A stretch of DNA of 64,000 nucleotides from Sphingomonas sp. PL-96 (GTDB lineage Bacteria > Pseudomonadota > Alphaproteobacteria > Sphingomonadales > Sphingomonadaceae): NCBI RefSeq assembly GCF_020707215.1, contig NZ_JAJFET010000004.1, positions 62,001 to 126,000 of the forward strand, written 5' to 3'. Under the pieces are notes generated by a model. The model saw nothing but the letters and a program-made list of their open reading frames with translations. It was not told where the DNA came from and did no database searches. Shown one piece after another: positions 1 through 7,785 of this stretch; within the stretch, counting starts at the first letter, position 1; each line of letters starts with the position of its first letter. Made by a program: the position numbers and the translations under genes.

Positions 1-18
1 AACGCGAAGGGCCGGCTC

Positions 19-57
19 AGGGGCGCAAGCCGCCACCCTTGGTGCTTGCGCGCCCCT
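19..57 (-). terminator. Hairpin at the 3' end of the methyltransferase gene
   Basis: Twelve bases at 19-30 (AGGGGCGCAAGC) pair with 44-57 (GCTTGCGCGCCCCT) with a two-base bulge. The hairpin lies just past the stop codon of the minus-strand methyltransferase gene. No T-run follows, so it could be a factor-dependent end or an RNA-stabilising stem. Seen in sequence; the role is inferred. Confidence 0.4.
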
Positions 58-902
58 CACCGCACTCGCCGCGCGAGATAGAGCATGTCCCGGAACCGCG
101 AGCGGTACGGGATCACCAGAGGAACGGGTTGCCCCAGCAGCTTCTTCACCGCCGCCTTGGCCGCCCAGCTGGCCGTATCCAGCCGCACCAGATCGCGGCG
201 GTACGGCTCGAACCCCGCTTCGCTCAAAAAGGCGTCGAGCTGGGGACGGCCGGCAAACACCAGATGGTCCGGCAGGTCGAGCCGATCCGGATAACTTTGC
301 GCACTGTCGAGTTCGGCGCCGTTGCCGGTCATCAGCACCAGCGTGCCTCCCGGACGCACCAGCCGCCGCACATCGGCCAGGAACGCGCCCGGATCCGGCA
401 GGTGCGAGAACACGTTGATCAGCGACACGAAGTCGAAGCTCTCGGACAGCTGCGCCAGCTTGTCCGACGTAACCGGAAGGCCGCGCGCCCGCGCATGCGC
501 CGCCTTTGCCGCCATCGGCTCGATGCCGCGGATGCGCGACCCGGCCGGCAGCACGTCGCGAAGCGCCTCGATCAGCTCGCCGAAACCGGCCCCGATATCG
601 AGCCAGGACACCGGATCCTGGCCCAACTCGCCGGCCAGAACCCGCCGCATCCGCGCCTCATATCGCGCCAGCTTGCGCCGGCTGGGCGCGTACACGACCG
701 ACAATGCGCCTGCCTCGTGCCGGTGCTGTCCCGTGCGCGTCGCCTCGCTGATCATGTCGTCCGCCGGCCGCGGCGAGACATAGACGAGCCCGCAGCCCAC
801 GCACTTCACGGCCGAATAGCCGTTTTCGCAGCCCCAGCCCCATGCCTCGCGGCGGTTGCACAAGGGACAGGGGACGGCGACCTGCGCCGCCAGCGACGCC
901 AT
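57..902 (-). CDS. SAM-dependent methyltransferase with N-terminal zinc ribbon
   Basis: A 281-residue class I methyltransferase. The N-terminus carries a zinc-ribbon-like pair, C12-x2-C15 and C34-x2-C37 (the latter as CVGCGLVYV), followed by the Rossmann SAM-binding motif DIGAGFG at 102-108 and a later GGTLVLMTGN strand, as in the Methyltransf_11/23 superfamily. The ATG at 902 was chosen because GAGGAG sits 5 bases upstream; the frame opens further to 1103 but would overlap the next gene. Downstream of the RTX gene and at the edge of a polysaccharide module, it may methylate a sugar or lipid-linked intermediate. That substrate is inference; the fold is clear. Confidence 0.8.
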   Translation of the reverse strand: MASLAAQVAVPCPLCNRREAWGWGCENGYSAVKCVGCGLVYVSPRPADDMISEATRTGQHRHEAGALSVVYAPSRRKLARYEARMRRVLAGELGQDPVSWLDIGAGFGELIEALRDVLPAGSRIRGIEPMAAKAAHARARGLPVTSDKLAQLSESFDFVSLINVFSHLPDPGAFLADVRRLVRPGGTLVLMTGNGAELDSAQSYPDRLDLPDHLVFAGRPQLDAFLSEAGFEPYRRDLVRLDTASWAAKAAVKKLLGQPVPLVIPYRSRFRDMLYLARRVR

Positions 903-985
903 CGGCTCCTCGCCCACAGAGGCACCGGCCCCGCTGCATGCGGGACCGGTCCCCTGAGAGACCAGCCGGAGTGCCCGAGCCTCGC

Positions 986-1567
986 TCACGCAGCCAGCGA
1001 AAGGCCGCCGGTGTAACCCAGGCTCTCGAGATAATCCTCGAGCGCGGCGACCTGGTTGTGCTGCGCAGTGTTGTGTTTGGCCGTCACGACGTCCGCCAGC
1101 CACAGGTCCTGAGTCGACCCGTTGTCGGAGGTCAGCGTGAGCCGCACGTCCAGGTGTTCGCCGTCCGCATACAGGCTGTCGGGAAGCTCGGCGAACGTCG
1201 CGCCGGTGATGGTCACGCCATTCTTGAGGACCAGCGCGTCTTCCTTCGGCAAGTTGAAGTCCTTGATGATATCGACCGTGCCATCGGAGTAGTTGAAGTC
1301 GTCGAACACGAACTTGTCGGCGCCGTACCCGCCGAACAGGAAATCGCTTCCCGATCCGCCGAAGAGGATATCGTCCCCCGAGTCGCCTTGCAGATAGTCG
1401 TCGCCCGCCTGGCCGGCGAGATTATCGTCGCCCGAACCGCCCTTGATCAGGTCAGATCCGTACGTACCGTTGAGACGATCATTGCCGGCATCGCCGCTCA
1501 AGACATCGCTGCCGTTGCCATCGGCGACGATGACACTGTCACCCGGACCTCCATTGTAATAGGCCAT
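986..1567 (-). CDS. Small RTX (hemolysin-type) calcium-binding repeat protein
   Basis: A 193-residue acidic protein. Residues about 18-90 hold successive GGxGxDxLx nonapeptide repeats (for example [10 protein letters not shown] and [10 protein letters not shown]), the parallel beta-roll that folds on Ca2+. A non-repeat C-terminal domain of about 100 residues follows. There is no Sec signal peptide, as expected for type I secretion, where the signal is C-terminal. The ATG at 1567 has GGGAGGA just upstream; an in-frame codon at 1639 lacks this. It has no catalytic domain, so it is more likely a surface or matrix protein than an enzyme. No type I exporter genes are visible in the window. It lies 3' of the GumK-like gene on the same strand, after about 200 bp of AT-richer DNA. 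Confidence 0.75.
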   Translation of the reverse strand: MAYYNGGPGDSVIVADGNGSDVLSGDAGNDRLNGTYGSDLIKGGSGDDNLAGQAGDDYLQGDSGDDILFGGSGSDFLFGGYGADKFVFDDFNYSDGTVDIIKDFNLPKEDALVLKNGVTITGATFAELPDSLYADGEHLDVRLTLTSDNGSTQDLWLADVVTAKHNTAQHNQVAALEDYLESLGYTGGLSLAA

Positions 1568-1769
1568 TGCTTCCTCCCGAACATGCGCGCGAGATCGGCC
1601 CCCAGGCCCCTTACCTGGAACAGAATAGCCGAGGTTCAAACAAGAAGACGCGCTTGAGATCGAATATCGTTAAAGACACTTTTCTGACAATCAGAACGGC
1701 AGGTCTTTCCGGCGAGATTGCTCCACAAGGGGTGCGATATCTTCCTCCGGAATGGATCTAATGTTCGAG

Positions 1770-2924
1770 TCACCCACCCGCGCCGACCAGCGCCAGCAAT
1801 TCGCCCGCCACCTCGTCCCAGTCAGCCACGCCGCCCCGTGCGCCGCGGCCGCGGGCCAAGGCCGCACGGAGCGCCCGCTCGGCACTCGCCGGCTGCTCCG
1901 GATCATAGCCGAGGGCGCCCGGCACCGCTGCCACCGCGAAGTCGGGACCGACCACCGGCAGGCCGCAATAGCGGTATTGCAGATTTTTCAGGCTCGACTC
2001 CGCCAGATAGGCGAGCCCCGGCACACGGCGGTACAGGGCCAGGCCGACATCCGCATGCTGGACAAACGGCACCACAGCCTCAAACGGCTGTTCGCCCCAA
2101 GCGGTGAGGTTGGCGGGCGCCTCGAAATCCAGCGCGGTGCGGCCGAAATAGTGGAAGCGCACTTCCGGAAAGGATCTGACCAGTCGCTCCAGCAACGGCT
2201 GGTCGAGCATCATGTCGCCGATCAGCACCGCGTTGGGCCCTGTCGGATAGGGCGAGCGTGAATCGGTGTCGAATGCGCGCCGATCGATGCCGTGCCGGAC
2301 CAGCGCCGCACGTGCATCCGGCAGATCATCCAGCAAGTCGGCCGCGGGAACCCGCACCAGATCATAGCGTGGCGCATCCGTTCGCAGCCGATGCTGCAAC
2401 CCCGGATGCATGCCGATCACCGTCAGCCGATCGTTCATGCTGTACAGAATGCGGGCGTCCCGCGCGACGCGTCGAACGCGTCGAAACAGCGCAACCGCGG
2501 CACAACTCTCGATCACCACCAGCTGGGCGTGTCGCAAGGGCCGCACCACAGCCCACGGCAACAACGCGCCATAAGCGGCGATCAGGGGTGCCGCGAGCCA
2601 CTGGCGCAGCCGCCCGGTTGCTCCCACCGGATGGACAGGCGGCACCCACAGGAACCCGCGCATGCCGTCGGCATCATACCAACGGTTCCACCGGGCATTG
2701 CCGCGCATCGCCAGATGGTTGCTGCGCCGCAGGCGGGTCAGCCAGCTCAGCTGGGTGGTGACGACATGGACCTGATACCCGCGTCGGGCGAGCGCCTCCG
2801 CAAGGAACACCATGCTGGTCTTGCGCCCCCCCAGCCCGATCGTCTGCTGGGTGAACAGAAATGCGCTGCCCAAGTCGGCGCCCCCACTGCCCCCACTTTG
2901 CGCCCGAAGAGCTTCGACCGACAT
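1770..2924 (-). CDS. GumK-like glycosyltransferase (GT70-type, probable glucuronosyltransferase)
   Basis: About 384 residues, GT-B fold. It resembles xanthan GumK along its length: an N-terminal segment with FLAEALARRGYQVHVVT, the block LWVPPVHP, then VVIESCAAVALF, a VRHGIDRRAF loop, GDMMLDQPLLERLVRSFPEV, and near the C-terminus YLAESSLKNLQYRYCGLPVV, which matches GumK's [20 protein letters not shown]. GumK transfers glucuronic acid from UDP-GlcA to a lipid-linked glycan on the inner face of the cytoplasmic membrane. The exact sugar here is inferred. The start is uncertain: ATG 2924 follows a G-rich run, while ATG 2954 and 2948 are also possible. It diverges from the AAA+ gene across about 150 bp. 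Confidence 0.75.
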   Translation of the reverse strand: MSVEALRAQSGGSGGADLGSAFLFTQQTIGLGGRKTSMVFLAEALARRGYQVHVVTTQLSWLTRLRRSNHLAMRGNARWNRWYDADGMRGFLWVPPVHPVGATGRLRQWLAAPLIAAYGALLPWAVVRPLRHAQLVVIESCAAVALFRRVRRVARDARILYSMNDRLTVIGMHPGLQHRLRTDAPRYDLVRVPAADLLDDLPDARAALVRHGIDRRAFDTDSRSPYPTGPNAVLIGDMMLDQPLLERLVRSFPEVRFHYFGRTALDFEAPANLTAWGEQPFEAVVPFVQHADVGLALYRRVPGLAYLAESSLKNLQYRYCGLPVVGPDFAVAAVPGALGYDPEQPASAERALRAALARGRGARGGVADWDEVAGELLALVGAGG

Positions 2925-3073
2925 TCCACCCCCAAGAGCCCACCGCATCCACAAACAACCTCTGAAAGGTCTCGCGCGGTGCGGATATGATCAAGCAGTG
3001 ATAGGTTCAAATCTGCCGAAGTTGCTGAGGGCCTGACCTTCTCTACTGACCGATTGCTTTGTACTTCTTGGGC

Positions 3074-4411
3074 ATGACGGAGACGAGTTCGATCGCTGAG
3101 TGGTGGCGCCGGGTGAAGCAGGTGGGAAACCACATCCTGCTTTGGGCGCTGAACGAACGTCCGCGGGAAACGGCGGCGTCAGCGGCGGCACCTTCCCGCG
3201 CGAGCACCGCCGCGATGCCCGTGAACCGGCGTCCGTCAGATACATCCGATCCGGAGCTGCTTCGCCCGTCGGCCCCGCCGGACTCCGTTCCCGCCACCCC
3301 TGCGCACCGCTTCGCCGAAGCGATGGGCGCTCGCTCCCGCCGCGCCCGCGTCATTGCCGCGTTCAACGCATCCCAGCCGGTGGACGACCGCTACGAACTG
3401 CTCGGCCGCATGGGCGAGCTCAACCGGCTGGTCGATGGTGTGGTGGAGCGGCGGCAGCACGCGGTGATCTTCGGCGCGCGCGGGTCGGGCAAGACGTCGC
3501 TCGCGCGGATCTTCGGCGACCTGGCGGACGAGGCGGAATGCGTCGCCATCTACCATGCCGCGACCGGCGACACGGGCTTCGCCGAACTACTGCGCCCCTA
3601 TCTCCCGTTTCTGGTGGCAGAAGCGCGGCCCGCCGCGCGCGCCGCGCTTGCGGCGCTGGCGGAACAGGAGTTCACCGCGCGCGCCTTTGTCAGCGCGGCG
3701 GCCCCGGCGCTCACCCGGCGCCTGTTCCTGATCATCGACGAGTTCGACCGCATTGCCCTGCCGGAAGCCAAGGCACAGGTCGCCAGCCTCCTGAAACTCC
3801 TGTCCGATACCCGCGCCCCCATACAGGTCCTGCTGGTCGGCATCGCGGCCGACGTGGACGACCTGCTCGAGGCGCATCCGTCGCTGCGCCGGCACCTGGT
3901 CGCCGTTCCGGTGCGCCCCTTTGGCGCGCATGCAGTGGAAGCGGTGATTGCCGAAGGCGAGCGGCGCAGCGGCATCGTCTTTCCCCGGCAAGCGCGGGCG
4001 CAGATCGGCGCAGCGGCGGCGGGCTCCCCTTATCACGTGCGGCTGTTCTGTCAGGCGGCGGGTCTGGCAGCGGTAGAGCGGGGCAGCACCAGCGTGGACA
4101 TGGCGGCCGTGCGCGCCGGCCTGCGCGCCAGCCTGGACGACTGGGCGAGCGTCAACGCGTCGGCCGCGGCGCTGTTCGAGCAGTTGTGCAGCCGTGGCGA
4201 CCTGCGCGAACGACTCCGGGCTGCAGCGTGCGATGGCGCTGCGTACCAGAGGATTGCCGCCGATCGAGTCCCGCAAGCGCTCGCCCCCGCGCTGTCGTTT
4301 ACGGCGGACGGCGATGCGGTCTTCGCGGACTCGCTCGCACCGCAGTTCCTGCTCGCGCGACTGCAACTTGCCGCTGAAGCGTCGCCATCCACCATGGCGG
4401 CGGCCGAATGA
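3074..4411 (+). CDS. AAA+ family ATPase, ORC/Cdc6-like, in the exopolysaccharide cluster
   Basis: About 445 residues. A low-complexity N-terminus (first 80 residues, Ala/Pro/Ser-rich) leads into an ATPase core with Walker A GARGSGKT (about 134-141) and Walker B LFLIIDEFD (about 217-225). It continues through LLVGIAADVDDLL (sensor-like) and ends in a helical region with SPYHVRLFCQAAG, the layout of AAA_16/ORC-type ATPases. No transmembrane segment or DNA-binding domain is evident. ATG 3074 was chosen; a TTG at 3059 is in frame, and neither has a good ribosome site. It is 22 bp upstream of the P-loop-less kinase homologue, so it may supply the nucleotide hydrolysis that its neighbour cannot. 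That idea is inference. Confidence 0.7.
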   Translation: MTETSSIAEWWRRVKQVGNHILLWALNERPRETAASAAAPSRASTAAMPVNRRPSDTSDPELLRPSAPPDSVPATPAHRFAEAMGARSRRARVIAAFNASQPVDDRYELLGRMGELNRLVDGVVERRQHAVIFGARGSGKTSLARIFGDLADEAECVAIYHAATGDTGFAELLRPYLPFLVAEARPAARAALAALAEQEFTARAFVSAAAPALTRRLFLIIDEFDRIALPEAKAQVASLLKLLSDTRAPIQVLLVGIAADVDDLLEAHPSLRRHLVAVPVRPFGAHAVEAVIAEGERRSGIVFPRQARAQIGAAAAGSPYHVRLFCQAAGLAAVERGSTSVDMAAVRAGLRASLDDWASVNASAAALFEQLCSRGDLRERLRAAACDGAAYQRIAADRVPQALAPALSFTADGDAVFADSLAPQFLLARLQLAAEASPSTMAAAE

Positions 4412-4433
4412 TCTGCATCGGGAGAATGCCAGG

Positions 4434-5363
4434 ATGAGACTGCGCTCCACGGCCCTCGGCCCAAGCCTGCACGGGATCTTCCCTACCGGCAGCAGCGCCG
4501 CAGCCGGCAATCGGGAACCAGATGCGGAGCGGATTGCGCAAGAGGAAGCGGCCGATGCGCGAGAAGCCATGCTTGCGTTCCAGCAGCCCGCGGCCAGCGC
4601 TACCGTCGGCGCCACCGCCAACGTCGGTGCCGCGGCATCATTCGCGGCGTGGGACCCGGCAGCAGGCGAAGCATTGCCGGCCGACCGCACCGAAGCGTCC
4701 CTGCTCGCTCCCGGAGACCCGCGGATCGACCCGCGCGTCGTCGCCGCCTTTGCCGCCGACGGGGCGGCCGTGGCGGGCATGCGGGACCTGCGAAGTGCGC
4801 TCACCAGCCGGTGGCACGCGGATGCATCGGACGAACGTCGCGCCGTCGCCTTGGTCGGGGTGGATCCGGACGTCGATGTCGCCACGGTCGCCGCGAACCT
4901 GGCCGTCGGCACCGCACAACTCGGGTGGCGAACCTTGCTGGTGGACGGCGATCTCCAGGCGCCGGTGCAGGATGCGCTGTTCCGCCTGCCCAATCAGGCC
5001 GGGCTCTCGACGCTGATCGAGCAACCGGGCGTCGGTCGGGCCCCCATCCTGCCCACGGCCATCGATCGCCTGCACCTCCTTCCTGCCGGGCCGTGCTCGG
5101 CCAATGCCGGCGCGTTGATCGAGCGGCAGCCACTGCTCCAGGTTCTCGACGGCCGGATCGGGCGCCAGCGGCTGGTGCTGCTCAGCCTGCCTGCCCGCGC
5201 GCCGTCGAGCCGCTTCGGTGCGGCGGACGTCATCCTGGACGGCTTCGACGGCACCATCGTGGTCGCGACTCGGAACCGTTCCGGCTTGCGCCAGCTCCAG
5301 CGGCTCACCGGGCTGCTGGAGGACGGCGGCGTCCCCGTGCTCGCAACCGCAGTGCTGCCATGA
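4434..5363 (+). CDS. Degenerate BY-kinase (CpsD/Wzc C-domain-like) protein, probably inactive
   Basis: A 309-residue protein with the fold order of the bacterial tyrosine kinases that control polysaccharide polymer length. A variable N-terminus of about 115 residues precedes MRDLRSAL and then VALVGVDPDVDVATVAANLA (139-158), where active enzymes carry Walker A with GKS/T, and RTLLVDGDLQAP (166-177), equivalent to Walker A' (LLVDADLRRP). The P-loop lysine and Ser/Thr are missing, and the whole protein contains no tyrosine, so the usual C-terminal Tyr cluster is absent. ATG 4434 follows CGGGAGA and AGG. Its stop overlaps the GH5 start (ATGA), which implies translational coupling. Probably a structural or regulatory remnant acting with a chain-length protein. 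Confidence 0.7.
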   Translation: MRLRSTALGPSLHGIFPTGSSAAAGNREPDAERIAQEEAADAREAMLAFQQPAASATVGATANVGAAASFAAWDPAAGEALPADRTEASLLAPGDPRIDPRVVAAFAADGAAVAGMRDLRSALTSRWHADASDERRAVALVGVDPDVDVATVAANLAVGTAQLGWRTLLVDGDLQAPVQDALFRLPNQAGLSTLIEQPGVGRAPILPTAIDRLHLLPAGPCSANAGALIERQPLLQVLDGRIGRQRLVLLSLPARAPSSRFGAADVILDGFDGTIVVATRNRSGLRQLQRLTGLLEDGGVPVLATAVLP

Positions 5364-6418
5364 TCCTCCGGCTGGCGCTCGCCGTTGCGATAACCGGCGG
5401 GATGTTGGCGGTCGGTACCACACAGGCCCCGCCCGCGGGCATGCTCGCCTCCACCCAGCCTGCTACCCCAACCGGCGCGGGGCCACGTCTCACCGGCGTC
5501 AACCTCGCCGGCGGCGAGTTCACCCCCGGTCGCCGCCCCGGAACCTATGGCAAGGACTATATCTACCCGTCCGCCGCCGACCTCGCTTCCTTTGCCCAGG
5601 CGGGGATGAACATCGTGCGCCTGCCGGTCCGGTGGGAACGGGTGCAGCCAGGCCTCTCCGGCCCGCTATCCGCCGAGGAGGTGCAGCGCCTGGATATGGT
5701 GGTGAGCAACGCCGCGGCCTATCGGCTCCACGTCCTCCTCGATGTGCACAACTATGGCCGATACGCCGGTCGCAGCGTCACGGAGCCGGCAGTGGCGAAG
5801 GGACTGGCGGACCTGTGGGCGCGGCTTGCCCGCCATTACAAGGGCCAGCCGGTGGCGTTCGGGCTGATGAACGAGCCGAACGGGATCGCCGCTGCGGACT
5901 GGCGCAGGATCGTCGATCGCGTCGTTGCCGCGATCCGCACGACCGGCGCCCGCAACCTGATCCTGGTGCCCGGCACCAAATGGACCGGCGCGCATAGCTG
6001 GACGCGCACCGGCGGCGGCGGCTCCAATGCCGAAGCGTTTGCGGGCTTCCGCGATCCCGGCGGCAATTTCGCGTTTGAAATGCACCAGTATCTGGACAGT
6101 GACTCATCCGGCACCCATCCGGGCTGCGGCGGCCCCGATACCGGTGCCGAGCGGCTGCGCGCTGCAACTGCCTGGCTCCGGTCGGAGCATGCGCGCGGTT
6201 TCCTGGGCGAGTTCGGCGCAGGGCCTGACGCCGCCTGCCTGCAGACGCTGGACTACATGCTGACCTACCTCGACCGCAACGGCGATGTGTGGACAGGCTG
6301 GACCTATTGGGCGGCAGGACCATGGTGGCCGGAAAGCTATAGGTTCAGCGTCCAGCCGACCCGAGGCGGCATGGAGCGGCCGCAGATGCGTGTGCTGCGC
6401 GAGCATCTGGCACGATAG
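5360..6418 (+). CDS. Secreted glycoside hydrolase family 5 (endoglucanase-like)
   Basis: A 352-residue protein with an N-terminal signal sequence (MILRLALAVAITGGMLAVGT) and a GH5 TIM barrel. Seen are the entry strand GVNLAGGEF, MNIVRLPVRWERVQ, the acid/base glutamate E172 in LMNEPNG, an HQYLD segment, and the nucleophile E284 in GFLGEFGAG. GH5 members retain configuration and cut beta-1,4-glucans. Such glycanases in polysaccharide clusters trim or release polymer, or degrade mispolymerised chains in the periplasm. The start overlaps the preceding stop in ATGA, so it is the third gene of an operon beginning with the AAA+ ATPase. The native substrate is not shown by the sequence. Confidence 0.85.
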   Translation: MILRLALAVAITGGMLAVGTTQAPPAGMLASTQPATPTGAGPRLTGVNLAGGEFTPGRRPGTYGKDYIYPSAADLASFAQAGMNIVRLPVRWERVQPGLSGPLSAEEVQRLDMVVSNAAAYRLHVLLDVHNYGRYAGRSVTEPAVAKGLADLWARLARHYKGQPVAFGLMNEPNGIAAADWRRIVDRVVAAIRTTGARNLILVPGTKWTGAHSWTRTGGGGSNAEAFAGFRDPGGNFAFEMHQYLDSDSSGTHPGCGGPDTGAERLRAATAWLRSEHARGFLGEFGAGPDAACLQTLDYMLTYLDRNGDVWTGWTYWAAGPWWPESYRFSVQPTRGGMERPQMRVLREHLAR

Positions 6419-6725
6419 TCGGCGCCTTCGGTGCGCGATCGCGCTTTGACCGCAATCGCGCGCCCGGGGTGCGCGGCGCCTTCGGGTCCTAAGAAGCGCG
6501 ATGCCACCGGCCGGCGCCCGAATCGGCAACTACGCCAAGAGGTGCGCGCCGGCAGCTTCCAAAAGCACCGCTTTGGCCATCCCAACTTCTGATTTGCACA
6601 AATCGCCTCTTGTGGGTCCCTTCTAAAGTTCCGCTTTCGCTCACCCAAGATCTCCCCGGCACGGACGCTGTAAATGGCCCTATTGCGCCTTGTGCAGGGG
6701 CAGAGCTTCCGCCAACTCCCGCTCC
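6419..6725. other. Gap between the GH5 gene and cysD, likely cys operon promoter
   Basis: About 307 bp without a convincing gene. The motif GGCGCCTTCGG occurs twice (about 6421 and 6476), and the first half is rich in GCGCGATCGCGC-like dyads. The second half is AT-richer (around 6580-6640), the best place for the cys promoter. I could not assign a specific activator site. Confidence 0.4.
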
Positions 6726-7661
6726 ATGCACGCGCTTTCGCCCAAGACCTGGCACCCGGGTTCCGACCTGACTCACCTCCAGCGGCTGGAGGCGGAAAGC
6801 ATCCACATCCTGCGGGAAGTGGTGGCGGAGACGGAGCGGCCGGTGATGCTCTATTCCGTGGGCAAGGACTCGGCGGTGATGCTGCACCTGGCCAAAAAGG
6901 CTTTCTTTCCCGCGCCGCCCCCGTTCCCGCTGCTCCATGTCGACACGACCTGGAAGTTCCGCGCGATGTACGCGCTGCGGGAAAAGGCGGCAGCCGACGC
7001 GGGCATGGAGCTGCTGGTCCACCACAATCCGGACGCGGTGGCGCGCGGCATCAACCCGTTCGACCATGGCAGCCTGCATACCGACCTCTGGAAGACCGAG
7101 GGGCTGAAGCAGGCGCTCGACAAATATGGCTTCGATGCAGCCTTCGGCGGCGCCCGCCGCGACGAGGAGAAGAGCCGCGCCAAGGAGCGCGTGTTCAGCT
7201 TCCGCTCGGCTAGCCACCGCTGGGATCCCAAGGCGCAGCGGCCGGAGCTCTGGCGGCTCTACAACGCGCGCAAGGCCAAGGGAGAGTCGATCCGCGTCTT
7301 TCCGCTCTCCAATTGGACCGAGCTCGACATCTGGCAATATATCCTTGCCGAGGGGATCGAGATCGTGCCGCTCTACTTCGCCGCCCCGCGCCCCACCGTC
7401 GAGCGCGACGGCATGCTGCTGATGGTGGACGACGAGCGCTTCCCGCTGCGCCCGGGCGAGACCCCCGTCGAACGCTCGATCCGGTTTCGCACCCTCGGCT
7501 GCTACCCCCTGACCGGCGCGGTGGAGAGCGAGGCGTCGACGCTGCCCGAGGTGATCCAGGAGATGCTGCTCACCACCACCTCGGAGCGCCAGGGCCGCGC
7601 GATCGACAAGGACGAAGCCGGCGCCGGCATGGAGAAGAAGAAGCAGGAAGGCTATTTCTGA
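6726..7661 (+). CDS. cysD: Sulfate adenylyltransferase subunit 2 (CysD)
   Basis: A 311-residue PP-loop enzyme. With the GTPase CysN it makes adenosine 5'-phosphosulfate from ATP and sulfate in the cytoplasm, the first step of sulfate assimilation. The family opening [17 protein letters not shown] is followed by the PP-loop [11 protein letters not shown] (about 43-53). Downstream are [24 protein letters not shown] and the C-terminal [13 protein letters not shown] 6726 gives the usual N-terminus; a TTG 36 bases upstream is possible. It is first in the cysD-cysNC-cysQ-permease run. Length and motifs are normal (about 302 residues in E. coli). Confidence 0.96.
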   Translation: MHALSPKTWHPGSDLTHLQRLEAESIHILREVVAETERPVMLYSVGKDSAVMLHLAKKAFFPAPPPFPLLHVDTTWKFRAMYALREKAAADAGMELLVHHNPDAVARGINPFDHGSLHTDLWKTEGLKQALDKYGFDAAFGGARRDEEKSRAKERVFSFRSASHRWDPKAQRPELWRLYNARKAKGESIRVFPLSNWTELDIWQYILAEGIEIVPLYFAAPRPTVERDGMLLMVDDERFPLRPGETPVERSIRFRTLGCYPLTGAVESEASTLPEVIQEMLLTTTSERQGRAIDKDEAGAGMEKKKQEGYF

Positions 7662-7683
7662 TGCGGGCCGCCTCCCTTCTCCT

Positions 7684-7776
7684 CCGTCACCCTGACCTTG
7701 TTTCAGGGTCCATTCCTCCCCGTGCACCGACGCCGCCTGCGGCGCGGTGGATGCTGAAGCAAGTTCAGCATGACGA
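7684..7776. repeat. Inverted repeat element between cysD and cysNC
   Basis: Two arms of about 30 bases, 7684-7715 (contains CACCCTGACCTTGTTTCAGG) and 7747-7776 (contains ATGCTGAAGCAAGTTCAGCA), match in opposite orientation at roughly 22 positions, separated by about 31 bases. Each arm is itself partly palindromic. The pattern resembles dispersed palindromic repeats of alphaproteobacteria. It fills nearly all of the cysD-cysNC gap, so the transcript must form this structure. Confidence 0.7.
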
Positions 7777-7785
7777 GGCCTGCTG

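Noticed and set aside
2995..3020. T-loop-like GGTTCAAATC suggesting a tRNA
   Set aside because: No acceptor, D-arm or anticodon stems can be paired around it, and it lies in a divergent promoter region.
6419..6725. Small gene or riboswitch before cysD
   Set aside because: No frame with a plausible start and composition, and no recognisable conserved RNA fold.
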